Shown here piece by piece: positions 45,701-57,034 of a stretch of 64,000 bases of DNA. This stretch comes from Neostapfia colusana (Eukaryota > Streptophyta > Magnoliopsida > Poales > Poaceae). The notes below the pieces were generated by a model. It did not search any database, had not been told where the DNA came from, and saw only the letters and a program-made list of their open reading frames with translations. The DNA is taken from the NCBI GenBank assembly GCA_030760725.1, contig JASWHV010000008.1, positions 33,328,720 to 33,392,719 of the forward strand, written 5' to 3'. A program made the position numbers and the translations under genes. Numbering within the stretch: the stretch's first letter is position 1; each line of letters begins with the position of its first letter.

Positions 45701-46195
45701 TGGGACCATTTCACCTATGTAGTAATATAGGTGCTTAATAAGTTAGGGTGATAGGTATTAATTGTGTAGTGCTTTAGCCATGAGTTCAACCTCTCCTTGC
45801 TCTAGCCATGCATGACATAACTTTCCCACACTTGCTGAGTACCATCGGTACTCAACCTTGCATATTTGTTGGTTTATATTGCTGCTCAGGTCAAGATAAT
45901 GAGGTGGTGTATAATGATCAAGACTTTGGACCCGAAGAAGGTTTCTAGGATCATGGAGTCCCCCGGGCAACGCCTGTAACGGAGCCCACAAGAATAATAT
46001 TCCGCTGCTATTTTATTTATTTGTTATGAACTTATTATCATCCATCGAGACATATGCTATGTAAGACTTACTTATATTCGACACCTGGCTTGTTATAAAT
46101 GATGCTTCACTATTTGTCATCACATGTATGTGAAAATGATCCTGGCATACATGTGATATTCACTCGGTTGTTCTTCGGAGAAACCGGGTGTGACA
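42772..46195 (+). mobile_element. Gypsy D 3' LTR
   Basis: 3,424 bp with the same ends and layout as the 5' LTR. It is followed by the CATGG target duplication and the rest of the Gypsy C gag. Confidence 0.93.
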
Positions 46196-46200
46196 CATGG

Positions 46201-47331
46201 TTACGTGGTTCACCCGTCCTCGCATTACATTCTGCTGTTGCGGCTGCCCGGGCTTCTTCTTTGGGCACTTATGGGCGTAGTGCCCCACTTCACCACAGTT
46301 AAAGCATTGCACCCCAACCTTAGGTGCCTGGCCTTTGTTGTCTTGGGGTTGGTTTGGGGTCCTTGTACTGCTGGTCGAGGTTGATATGTAGGGCGAGGCT
46401 GCTGTCCAAACTGACGCTGTGGTGGTGCTGGTGCTGCCGGAGGCCTGAAGTTCGGGTTGTACCCTCTCGGTGCTGAGTAGGGTACCGCAGCACAGCTCGT
46501 CTGCCCTGCGGGTTGCTGCATCAGACGTGGGCGAGTGTTGCTACCCAAGGCTTGGTGTGACCATCCTGCCTTCCTCTTTTTTTCATTTTCCCAGGCCTTC
46601 AGCTTCCTTTATACAACAAATGCTCTGTCCACCATCTTTTGGAAGCTTTCATACTCGTTGGAGGACATTGCACACTGCATTTCTGCTGTAAGTCCTTCCA
46701 CAAAGCAGTCCTGTTTCTGCTCATCAGTCTCTATTTCCCGTGAGGCATAACGGGAGAGTTGAGTGAATTTAGTGAGGTATTCCCTCACAGTCATGTTTCC
46801 TTGCTGCAATCCCAAGAACTCCTTCCTCTTGTTTTTGAGTTCACCACTGGGTATGTAATGGTTGCAGAAGCTAGGCTTGAACTCTTCCCAGGTGATATTC
46901 TCAGGGTCATGATGGGCGGCCACTTAAGCGGTCCACCAATGAGCAGCAGGTCCATGCAATTGGTGAGAGGCAAACAGCACCCTCTCATACCCATGGCATT
47001 GTATAATCCTCATCTTGCTCTCAATGGTCTTTAGCCAATCATCTGCCTCCAGGGGTTCAGCAGCACTTGCAAACTTTGGAGGTTGGGTTCCTAGAAACTC
47101 ACTCAACCTTGGTTGGCGTGGTGCAGCTTGTGGAGGTGGAGCTTGGTGCAAGTTGGCGACCACTTGAGTCAGGTTCTGGATGAGCTGATTTTGATTCTCA
47201 AGCATTTGGTGGATGAGATCAACTCCTTCACGGCGACCACCCCTGTCTTGGCCTCCAGAAAGATGAGGGTTGCCTGCCTCATCGTTGTTGTTGGCTGGTT
47301 TGGCAGCACGACACTTTCCTCTTCCAGCCAT
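46201..47331 (-). pseudogene. gag: Gypsy C gag
   Basis: Start MAGRGKC at 47331. The first part (to 46925) covers the N-terminus, HLSGGQDRGGRREGVD and the start of the gag domain (DDWLKTIESKMRI). A TAA near 46924-46926 (Tyr in Gypsy D) and another near 46606-46608 (Glu in Gypsy D) interrupt it. The zinc knuckle (CFNCGEVGHY) lies near 46280-46315. Gypsy D entered 120 bp downstream of the knuckle. Confidence 0.85.
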
Positions 47332-47450
47332 CTATCATGATCAACCAAATGTCAATTTAAGGCATTACGTGTTAACTTACCAGTTTTTGCTTGTTTAAAC
47401 TTTAAGATTTTGAGAACTTATTTCATTTATATTTTCTGAGGATTTCATGT
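47332..47450 (-). other. Gypsy C leader next to gag, ending at the Copia junction
   Basis: About 120 bp that align loosely with 38149-38259 of Gypsy D. The Copia segment starts at 47451, with a 2-base overlap (CT) shared by both sequences. Confidence 0.65.
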
Positions 47451-48749
47451 CTTGACACTAACAAAATTGTGGAGACTTGCGAGGTTTCTTTTGATGAAGC
47501 TAGCCCAAGTACTAGCTCCGATATTGCAGGTCCGGATCCATATCCACAGGGGGAGAGTATTTTTATTGAAGAAGATGAAGTGGTGCTGCTGCCCGAAAAC
47601 TCGGAAGTAAATAACGATCAAGCTGCTGATTTTGCACCACAACCAGCACCAAAAGTCACTACTGCTGGTTCGGACCTTCCTCAATCAACAAGCTCTCCTA
47701 ATCAAAGGTCCGAACATGAAGAAGAAGGTGCTTGTGAAGTGTCTACTCACCTCCGAGTACTCAAAAGTCATCCTCCACAACAAATCATTGGAAGCTTGCA
47801 TGAACGAGTCACTCGGTCCAGGTTTTGCGATCCGAACTCTCATGCTCATTCTGCTTTTGTTGCTTCTTTTGAACCCAAGGATATATCACACGCACTCACT
47901 AATGAATCTTGGATTAATGCCATGCAAGAAGAGTTAGAAAATTTTGAAAGAAATAATGTTTGGAAACATGTACCTCCACCTCAAGGTCACACATTAATTG
48001 GAACTAAATGGGTATTTAAAAATAAGCAAAGTGAGGATGGAGTTGTGGTTAGGAATAAAGCTAGGTTGGTTGCTCAAGGTTTCACTCAAATTGAAGGTCT
48101 AGATTTTGATGAACCATTTGCTCCTGTTGCTAGAATAGAAGCTATAAGAATTTTGTTAGCATTTGCTGCATCTAAAGGTTTCAAGTTATATCAAATAGAT
48201 GTTAAAAGTGCTTTTCTTAATGGCTACATAGAGGAGGAGGTTTATGTTAAGCAGTCACCGGGTTTTGAGAATCCAAATTTTCCTAATCAAGTTTACAAAC
48301 TGTCCAAAGCCTTGTACGGTCTAAAACAAGCCCCTACAGCATGGTATGATAGGTTAAAAACATTCTTACTTGAAAAGGGGTTTACCATGGGCAAGGTTGA
48401 TAAAACTCTTTTTGTACTTAAGCATGGCAATGACTCATTATTCGTTCAAGTGTATGTGGATGATATTATCTTTGGTTGTGCTTCTCATGATCTTGTGTCC
48501 AAGTTTTCAGCTATGATGAGTTCAGAATTTGAGATGAGTATGATGGGAGAACTCACATACTTTTTGGGGCTGCAAATCAAGCAAACAAAAGAAGGAACTT
48601 TTGTGCATCAAACTAAGTATACAAAGGACCTTCTTAAGCGCTTCAACATGGACAAATGCAAGCCTCTTCGGACACCAATGGGAACAGCAACAACACTTGA
48701 ACTTGACGAAGATGGTGACCCGGTCGATAAAAAAAATACAGAAGTATGA
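47451..48749 (+). pseudogene. pol: Copia pol, left copy: integrase tail and reverse transcriptase
   Basis: Open from the start of the segment, with the linker [15 protein letters not shown] and then RT blocks [24 protein letters not shown] region, [49 protein letters not shown] and an intact catalytic YVDDIIFG near 48455. The frame ends at 48747-48749, where one base is missing just before the RNase H part (MIGSLLYL); the right copy has the same shift. It lacks protease, integrase core and the upstream LTR, so it cannot work alone. Confidence 0.87.
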
Positions 48750-49405
48750 TTGGATCACTTTTGTATCTCACGGCGTCAAGACCGGACATACAATTTAGCG
48801 TATGTCTTTGTGCACGTTTTCAAGCTTCTCCACGTGCTTCACATCGCCAAGCCATCAAAAGGATTCTCAGGTACCTACATGGAACTCAAGAATTTGGCAT
48901 TTTTCTTCCTTCTTCCTCAACCGTTTCTTTGGAAGCTTTTTCGGATGCTGATTTTGGGGGTTGTAGGATTGATAGGAAAAGTACTTTGGGTGCTTGTCAT
49001 TTTCTTGGTAATTCACTTGTTGCTTGGTCCTCTAGAAAACAAAGTTCAGTTGCACAATCCACGGCCGAATCTGAATATGTAGCTGCGGCTAGCGCTTGCT
49101 CACAAATTCTTTGGATTGTTCAAACACTTAAGGACTATGGGGTTGATTTAGATAGTGTTCCACTGTTTTGTGATAACACTAGTGCAATTTGTATTGCTAA
49201 AAACCCCGTGAAACACTCTAGAACTAAGCACATTGACATTAGGTATCACTTTCTTCGTGATAATGTTAAAAAAGGAAACATTGTGCTTCACCATGTCGAT
49301 ACCGAACAACAATTGGCTGATATTTTTACAAAACCTTTGGATTTCACTCGTTTTTGTTTCATTCGTAGTGAAATAGGGGTTATGCATCCTCATGGCTTAA
49401 ATTGA
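48746..49405 (+). pseudogene. pol: Copia pol, left copy: RNase H
   Basis: Open 219-codon frame: TASRPDIQFSVCLCARFQ, LEAFSDADFGGC (first catalytic Asp), STAESEYVAA (Glu), CDNTSAICIAKNP (Asp) and HVDTEQQLADIFTKPL. RNase H removes the RNA strand during cDNA synthesis. It is in a different frame from RT owing to the shared one-base loss. The stop at 49403-49405 overlaps the first purine tract. Confidence 0.87.
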
Positions 49406-50388
49406 GGGGGAGTTTTTGAAACTTTGAAAGTCTATGTGTGAATCTAAAACTAAAATAATATGAGCATAGTATTTCATACATATATGACTTTGTGATTCCT
49501 TTTACAGGCTGAAAGTTCTTACTACATTACTCATGTTATACATTTTGTAGTTTTTGCCATGAATAGTAATTTGAATAATTACTTACACTAAATCTGGTCA
49601 TGATCGAACTTTCTTGCTGTTTTGAACTTGTTGCGTGCTCACAAGTGCTTTTAATCATAAAAAATTAATCAAGTGATCAGCTCACATGTTGAGTTTTCAA
49701 ATAAAAAATTGAGAAAAGATCAAGAGAATATGAATGCATCGCACTTCTTCTTTTGAGATTGCTTATCATTGCACTAAGATATGAACTTGAAAGGAGTTAT
49801 GTATGACTAAAACCATGTCCTTAAGCTTCTGATTGTCAAATGACATAGTCTTGGCTTGGTTGGCTAGAATAAGGCTGATGCGGCATATAATCTCTTGCAA
49901 ATATCATATGATCAACTTTGTGCCTTAAATGATTATGAATAATAAAAATGCAGCAACAAGTGTCATGTTTTCAGGTTTTAAAATAGTTGAGAAAGGGAGA
50001 TCATGACTTGCTTAAACTGAAAAATACATTTGATCTCTAGCATGGCTTACACTATATTATGTATCTCATTGATGTGATAGTGTAAGTAACCTGATAGTAT
50101 GACTTGGATGAGCTTTGTTTTGTATGTATATGTTATAATATGCTCATAACATTTAAAAATTTCTCTTTTGAACCTTGCTGAATACATTGTCAAAGGGGGA
50201 GAAATATGTATAAGGAGAGATTTTTTACACTTTGCATATGTTATACACTTTCTTCCTTCTCTGATTTTAAAAATTGCGGAGAAATTAATAAAGGGGGAGA
50301 AATGAGTTTTCAAAGCTTTTCAAAACTTTTCATAAGCCAATGTCCGGATTTTAAATGGTGTTGCCAATCCATTCATCAAGTGGGAGAT
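49406..50388 (+). other. Copia 3' untranslated region with multiple polypurine tracts
   Basis: About 980 bp between RNase H and the LTR with no supported gene. Purine tracts: TTGAGGGGGAGTTT (49402-49415), CAAAGGGGGAGAAAT (about 50193-50207), AAAGGGGGAGAAATGA (about 50290-50305) and the LTR-adjacent AAGTGGGAGATT (50378-50388). Several such tracts downstream of pol are a described Sirevirus trait. Confidence 0.7.
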
Positions 50389-52013
50389 TGTGAGACCTAT
50401 GTGTGCTGAATACATTGGCAATTAGGATAAAAGTTAGCATTAACATTCAAAGCTTTGAATATTGCCAAAACATTCTTCTGTGGCAAGGTCCGACAAGTTC
50501 TTTGTTAGGTCTGCAAAGTGTTGGCAAGGTCCGACGCAAGGTCCATAGAGCTCCTGCAAGGTCCGGAGAGCTTCTGTGAGGTCCGGAGCTTGTTTTTAGG
50601 GAGCTCCCGTGAAGTTCAACTCGTAGAACTGCAGCGTCTTGTTTTTGCTTTTAACTCGCAATGTTTCAAACTTGCTTTATGGGAAGGTTTGCTTAGTATT
50701 AATTTGCAATGTTTTTGGTGTGTTTTGGTGGTTATGGCTGTTATCATTTGATATGGTTTGCAACATGCTTATGTGACGTGCTCATGTAAGGTGTTATGGT
50801 TTTCGAACTAACGTAAGTCAAGTCGAGGACTTGTGGTCGGAAGAATTGGTTGTTTATTCATGTGCAGGTGTTGCTTGAGTTCAAGACATGGCTGGTGATG
50901 GGATCCTTGGACTAGTCTCAGGGAGGAGATGAGGTTCCAACAACTAAGTTTGGGAGGAGCTGTGGTTGAGTTGATCGGGAGGTCGCGCAGCATGTTTGGA
51001 TCAAGGGCAGTGCATATGAAGGTTGCGTGTATGTCGTTGGAAGGTGTTTGCACATGTGCAAGGAGTGCATGGACATGGAAACATTGTTCCAAGGCGTGAT
51101 GAAGAGAAGTGGATGTAAAGAATTGGTCGGAAAGGTCCAACCGGCTGGATTGCGTACTCAGGCTGAGGCTGAGTCGGATATGGCTCAAATATGGAAGATT
51201 TGAGTTGGTTATGATAGGATTTCGTGCTAGGCACGAAGTTTAGTTGTTTTAGGAATGTTTAGGACGTTCCTAAGGTGTTTGGAAGTCTCACGATTGCTTC
51301 TATCTGCGAATAGGAGAGTCCTGAGCAGTTATGGTAAGTTAGGATACGAGTCCAATTAGGAGTAGGAGTCCTAGATTAGATTGATTAGCCTGAGGGCTGG
51401 CTATAAAAGCAAGTGAGGCCAGAGCTCTCGTGGGCAGAGAACTTTGGGCTCTTCCTCTTGTGTTTCTATTGAATAAAGTTCATAGTTTCGAGGAGCTTTT
51501 GTGCCTTGTTCGTCCGATTTGTTTTTCGTCAAGTCTTTCTCGCCGAGTTTCTGGACAGACCGACGTTGTTTCGGTGTTTTGTTCATAACTCGAGTTTTAC
51601 ATATCCGATTGACGTGATTCTTTTTGGGTTGTCTTCACAACTCAATTATATATCATCTGTGAAATTTTCACGAGCTTCGGATCTGTATTTTTTGAGATAC
51701 GCGAGTTTCTTTGCAGCGTTGCAGATCTGTTTTATATCGGGTAGAACAGATTGATCTTCATTTAATGTTTTGATCGTATCTCAAGTTTTACTTCGTGTTT
51801 TCAAGTGATTCTTGTTGCATTAGATCCGTGACTTGATTCTCTACCACTCTACTTGATTTTTCACGGTTGAAAACGTTTGAAAACACTTGCACACACGGTT
51901 TCTTTAACTGATTGATTTTTTGCTGAGGGGTTTTTGTTGTTTCCGCTGTGAAAAGTTTTAATCTACCATTCACCCACCCTCTGGTAGCTTTTCACGTGCT
52001 CTTCGATCCTACA
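50389..52013 (+). mobile_element. Copia LTR (single, central)
   Basis: 1,625 bp from TGTGAGACCT to GATCCTACA, preceded by a purine tract and followed by a PBS. It thus serves as 3' LTR for the left part and 5' LTR for the right part. The U3 has short AAGGTCCG-type repeats (50485-50600), and the TATA box is at 51411-51420. Confidence 0.9.
51411..51420 (+). promoter_or_regulatory. TATA box of the Copia LTR
   Basis: CTATAAAAGC about 1,020 bp into the LTR, with a CCTC-rich start region after it and about 590 bp of R-U5 downstream. Confidence 0.6.
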
Positions 52014-52017
52014 ATTA

Positions 52018-52030
52018 GTATCAGAGCCAA
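52018..52030 (+). other. Copia primer-binding site
   Basis: AGTATCAGAGCCAAGG-like site five bases after the LTR end. It matches tRNA-Met except for A in place of G near the start (AGTATC for GGTATC). Confidence 0.75.
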
Positions 52031-52071
52031 GGTGCTCTAATCTTTGTGATTTGCACGTGTTTTGACTAACC

Positions 52072-54195
52072 ATCAAGGAGAAGTACTCCGCAAAACCTTG
52101 TGTGTTCAATGGCATCGATTTTCAGGTTTGGAAGGCGCAGATGGAGGCCTACATGCAGGCGCAAGGCTTCGCCATATGGGAAAAGGTCTACCTGAACTTT
52201 GATGTACCACCCAACGATCAAGTTACGGCTGCGAACATGAGAGATGTTGACAACAACAACAAGGCTCGCAACTTGATCATCCAAGGATTGACTCAAAGCG
52301 ACTTCGACCGTGTTGCACACCTCCGATCTGCATATGATGTTTGGAAAGCTCTTTGTGACTACCATGAAGGATCCAATACGATCAAGGAGGTAAGGCAAGA
52401 TATGTTCAAGAAAGAATACATGCGTTTTGAGATGCAACCCGGTGAGTCAATTGAGGACCTTTTTGCTCGCTTTAATAAAATTCTCAGCAACTTGCGTAGT
52501 GTCAATGTTAACTTTTCAGATGCTGAAAATGCTAGACAATTGTTAGAAGCATTAGATATGTCAATTTGGAAGATGAAAGTTACATCTATTCGTGAATCTA
52601 CTGTCATGAGTTCTCTTACTTTAGACGTGCTTTATTCTAAATTGAAAACTCATGAAATTGACATCATCTCACGTAAAAACCCCAAAAAGTCTATTGCATT
52701 TGTTTCGCAACGTCACATGTCTAGTTCTAGTCAATCATCATCTAGTGGTGCACTCTCTTTGCTGTCCTCTCTAACCCTTGAACAGATTGAAGAGTTTCCA
52801 GAGGAGGAGTTTGCACTCATCTCTACTCGGTTCTCAAAAGCATTGCAAAATGTGAGAACTAGAAGGAGAGGAAGCTCCGGACCTCAACAATGTTTTGAAT
52901 GTGGTAAGACAGGACATTTTCGTACGGAGTGCCCTAACCTTTCATGTCCGACTTCACGTGAAGAAAAGCAAACAAGGCCGAAGAAATCGTTTGCAAAGAA
53001 TAAGAAGAAGAAAGATTTATCAATGCGCAACATAGTGCATAGTATGATCTCTGCACTTCAAGATTTCGGCTCAAGTGATGTGGACACCGGTAGTGATGAA
53101 GATGAAGAAGCTATGGCAAATATGTGCTGCATGGCAAGCAAGTCAAGTTCAAGCTCCGAGGAGGCAGAACACAACAGCGACGATGAAGAGGTATGTCCCA
53201 CTTGCGAAGAAATGTGTGATGCTATTTCTCGTGCCACTGTTATATTAAAGAAAAAGGATAAAAAACTTAGGAACAATGCTGTTAAAATTGAATCACTAGA
53301 ATTTGAAATTAATCATTTAAAAACTTTGATTCCTAGTGATGATTCTTGTTCCTCATGTGATTTAATTTATGAAAAATTATTCTCTTTGAGAAGTGCACAC
53401 GCATCTACACTTGATAAACTTGAACTTGAAATTGAAAAGAACAAAGAGCTTGCTGCACTTAATGATAAAAATTTGAATTATGTTTGTTGTTCTACAATTG
53501 ATTTACATTGTTCTTCATGTGATGATCTGAATAAGAAACTATATGATGCTATGAATGAGATTTCTATTTTGAACAATGCTTTACGTGTGCATGAAGTTAA
53601 ATATTGTTCAAATTGCAAACTAAAAGGAAAAACTTCATGTGAAAACTGCTTTGATCTGTCCAATAAACTTGATGACATGCATAGGACACTAGATCGGTTT
53701 TCTAATGCAAATAAGAACCTAAACTTGCTGCTGAATTCTTCCAAGTCTTGTAATGATAAAACTAGTTTAGGTTTTAATTCTCATGCTCATGCTAAGGCAT
53801 ACCCACCTAAAGTTGTAAAGTCATTAGGAAGCGGTTTGATTCAAACAGCTCCTAGACAAAAAGAGGTGATTTTCAAATCTGCAGGAGTACTGTCCCATTC
53901 GGGTTCTAATAAACGTGTTGCTTGCTCATCTAGACATGATAATAAGGTTATTTTTCATTGTACCTACTGTGGTAGAGATGGTCATGTCATGGATTTTTGT
54001 TATAGACTAGCTAAACACGATAAGAAACAAAGAATAGTTGCTAGATCACATAACAACCAAGCAAAATCTGCTAGACCGAATGTTCGGAGCTTGCAACCTG
54101 CTGTAATGAGTCAAAAACTTGCTTCCGGACCTACTGTTTTTTGTGCTACATATAATACATCTTTTAAGTCAGTAGTTGGGAACAAAAATTTTTGA
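52072..54195 (+). pseudogene. gag: Copia (Sirevirus) gag
   Basis: Frame of about 700 codons with the Copia gag start (CVFNGIDFQVWKAQMEAYM), UBN2-like gag domain (AYDVWKALCDYHEGSN, EYMRFEMQPGESIEDLF), a CCHC knuckle (CFECGKTGHFRTEC) near residue 265, an acidic Ser-rich stretch, a Cys-rich coiled-coil region and a second CCHC-like motif (CTYCGRDGHVMDFC) near residue 615. The length and second motif are Sirevirus-like. No ATG opens the frame: the codon where one is expected (52072-52074) is ATC. The TGA at 54193-54195 ends it in the same frame as pol. Confidence 0.85.
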
Positions 54196-55046
54196 TGTTT
54201 GGCTCATAAACCTGTTGTATCTTCTCAGCTTTCGCGTGTTATTCCTGCTGGACGTCGTGTGACTTAGTACTGGATTCCTAAAAGTCTTTTAACTAACCCC
54301 AGTATCGAGTCATCGACGTATTGTGCTGCTGTGTAGGTTTCACGTTTGAGAAAGGAGAACATTTGGATTGTGGATTCAGGTTGCTCACACCACATGACCG
54401 GTAACAAAGAATGGTTCTCCTCTCTCTTTTTTGTGTCACGTGTAGAAAATGTTACTTTCGTCGATAACTCTTCTACTCCCATAATTGCTAAAGGTTCGGT
54501 TAGAGTAAACAATCTCTACACTTTGAAAGATGTGGCACTTGTTAAAAATTTGAAATACAACTTGCTTTCGGTTTCACAATTGCTAGATGAAAATCTAGAG
54601 GTTAGCTTTGCTAAAAATTTCTGCAAGGTTGTAGATTCAAAATGTGAGCTTTTGTTTAACATGTCTAGGTTTGGAAGAGTTTATAAAGCTGATTTTGATT
54701 TGTCAACTTTTAAGCATCGGTGTCAAGTTGCTAATGATACAAAGGATCTATATTTTTGGCATCGTAGACTTGGTCACATAGGCTTTCATCATCTCACTCG
54801 TGTTAGTGCTCTCGATCGCATACGTGGGCTGCCGAAGCTTAAAAAGGACAATGATATTGTGTGCTCTTCTTGTAGACATGCTAAGTTTGTTGCAGGTTCA
54901 CATGCTCCTCTCACAATGACCATGACAGCTGAACCGGGACAACTTTTACATCTTGACACAGTAGGTCCGGCACGTGTTCAATCCTTCGGAGGTAAATGAT
55001 ATGTGCTTGTGATTGTTGATGATTATTCCAGATATTCTTGAGTTTA
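54196..55046 (+). pseudogene. pol: Copia pol, right copy: protease and integrase zinc region
   Basis: Two TAG codons lie between gag and protease. The frame opens again at 54346 with IWIVDSGCSHHMTGN (protease Asp), then the integrase zinc motif (FWHRRLGHIGFHHL ... CSSCRHAKF) and the start of the core (LLHLDTVGPARV, first catalytic Asp). TGA codons at 54997-54999 and near 55039-55041 break it; both stand where related proteins have Trp (from memory of the family). Confidence 0.82.
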
Positions 55047-55050
55047 TTTT

Positions 55051-57034
55051 ATGGCATCTAAGAATGAAGCTTTTAGTCATTTTAGAACATTATTTCTTAG
55101 ATTATCTATTGATCACCCAGGATCATTAAAAGCAATTAGAAGTGATAACGGAACTGAATTTAAAAACCAATCCTTTGATCACTTTTGTGCTGAATATGGA
55201 ATAGATCATAAATACTCTTCACCCTACGTACAACAACAAAATGGTGTCGTAGAAAGAAAGAACAGGACCTTAGTTGAGATGGCTAGGACTATGCTTGATG
55301 AATATCAAACTCCTAGGAAATTTTGGGCTGATGCAATTGCAACCGCTTGTTATGTCTCAAATCGTGTTTTCTTGCGTGCTAAGCTTGGAAAAACCCCATA
55401 TGAGCTCTGGTTTGGACATAGGCCTAGCGTTACACACTTTAGGGTTTTTGGTTGCAAATGCTTTGTTAAGAAACATGGTAATCTTGATAAATTTGAAGCT
55501 AGATCTGTTGATGGCATGATTATTGGTTATCCATCTCATACTAGGGGCTACCGTGTGCTTTTACTTGACACTAACAAAATTGTGGAGACTTGCGAGGTTT
55601 CTTTTGATGAAGCTAGCCCAAGTACTAGCTCCGATATTGCAGGTCCGGATCCATATCCGCAGGGGGAGAGTATTTTTATTGAAGAAGATGAAGAAGTGGT
55701 GCTGCTGCCCGAAAACTCTGAAGTAAATAACGATCAAACTGCTGATTTTGCACCACAACCAGCACCAACAGTCACTACTGCTGGTTTGGACCTTCCTCAG
55801 TCAACAAGCTCTCCTAATCAAAGGTCCGAACATGAAGAAGAAGGTTCTTGTGAAGTGTCTACTCCCCTCCGAGTACTCAAAAGTCATCCTCCACAACAAA
55901 TCATTGGAAGCTTGCATCAACGAGTCACTCGGTCCAGGTTTTGCGATCCAAACTCTCATGCTCATTCTGCTTTTGTTGCTTCTTTTGAACCCAAGGATAT
56001 ATCACACGCACTCACTAATGAATCTTGGATTAATGTCATGCAAGAAGAGTTAGAAAATTTTGAAAGAAATAATGTTTGGAAACATGTACCTCCACCTCAA
56101 GGTCACACATTAATTGGAACTAAATGGGTATTTAAAAATAAGCAATGTGAGGATGGGGTTGTGGTTAGGAATAAAGCTAGGTTGGTTGCTCAAGGTTTCA
56201 CTCAAATTGAAGGTCTAGATTTTGATGAAACATTTGCTCCTGTTGCTAGAATAGAAGCTATAAGAATTTTATTAGCATTTGCTGGATCTAAAGGTTTCAA
56301 GTTATATCAAATGGATGTTAAAAGTACTTTTCTTAATGGCTACATAGAGGAGGAGGTTTATGTTAAGCAGCCACCGGGTTTTGAAAATCCAAATTTTCCT
56401 AATCATGTTTACAAACTGTCCAAAGCCTTGTACGGTCTAAAATAAGCCCCTACAGCATGGTATGATAGGTTAAAAACATTCTTACATGAAAAGGGGTTTA
56501 CCATGGGCAAGGTTGATAAAACTCTTTTTGTACTTAAGCATGGCAATGACTCATTATTCGTTCAAGTGTATGCGGATGATATAATCTTTGGTTGGGCTTC
56601 TCATGATCTCGTGTCCAAGTTTTCAGCTATGATGAGTTCAGAATTTGAGATGAGTATGATGGGAGAACTCACATACTTTTTGGGGCTGCAAATCAAGCAA
56701 ACAAAAGAAGGAACTTTTGTGCATCAAACTAAGTATACAAAGGACCTTCTTAAGCGCTTCAACATGGACAAATGCAAGCCTCTTCGGACACCAATGGGAA
56801 CAGCAACAACACTTGAACTTGACGAAGATGGTGACCCGGTCCATAAAAAGAATACAGAAGTATGATTGGATCACTTTTGTATCTCACGGTGTCAAGACCG
56901 GACATACAATTCAGCGTATGTCTTTGTGCACGTTTTCAAGCTTCTCCACGTGCTTCACATCGCCAAGCCATCAAAAGGATTCTCAGGTACCTACATGGAA
57001 CTCAAGAATTTGGCATTTTTCTTACTTCTTCCTC
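55051..57034 (+). pseudogene. pol: Copia pol, right copy: integrase core and reverse transcriptase, truncated
   Basis: Integrase core ([29 protein letters not shown] with the catalytic Glu), [12 protein letters not shown], the same linker as the left copy, then RT. A TAA at 56443-56445 interrupts after ALYGLK (the left copy has CAA). The catalytic motif reads YADD instead of YVDD. The frame breaks at 56863-56865 at the same site as in the left copy. Sequence ends at 57034 in RNase H at the junction with Gypsy C. Confidence 0.87.

Larger units (their letters stand above)
33551..46195 (+). mobile_element. Gypsy D: complete Tekay/Del-type chromovirus nested in Gypsy C
   Basis: A 12,645-bp plus-strand element with LTRs of 3,410 and 3,424 bp, flanked by CATGG on both sides (33546-33550 and 46196-46200). 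Removing it restores the Gypsy C gag-protease spacer. Order: 5' LTR, PBS, extra frame (orf0), gag, protease-RT-RNase H-integrase, hairpin, polypurine tract, 3' LTR. LTR divergence over about 660 bp is near 2% by eye, lower than Gypsy C, as nesting demands. Gag and pol are broken; orf0 is open. Confidence 0.95.
47451..57034 (+). mobile_element. Sirevirus-type Copia segment in permuted order (3' half - LTR - 5' half)
   Basis: The segment starts inside pol, runs to the element's 3' end, through one LTR (50389-52013), PBS, gag and pol again, and stops inside pol. The ends overlap: 47451-48917 and 55564-57034 are the same region (offset about 8,113 bp, one LTR plus one internal region). There are no outer LTRs and no target duplication. 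Both junctions with Gypsy C share 2-3 bases, and about 676 bp of Gypsy C are missing. Sirevirus assignment: a 700-codon gag with two zinc knuckles, repeated GGGGGAG tracts before the LTR, and a tRNA-Met PBS. Confidence 0.88.

Noticed and set aside
55051..56445. A functional autonomous Copia in the window
   Set aside because: The right copy lacks a 3' end, both copies share a frameshift, and several stops and a missing gag start codon are present.
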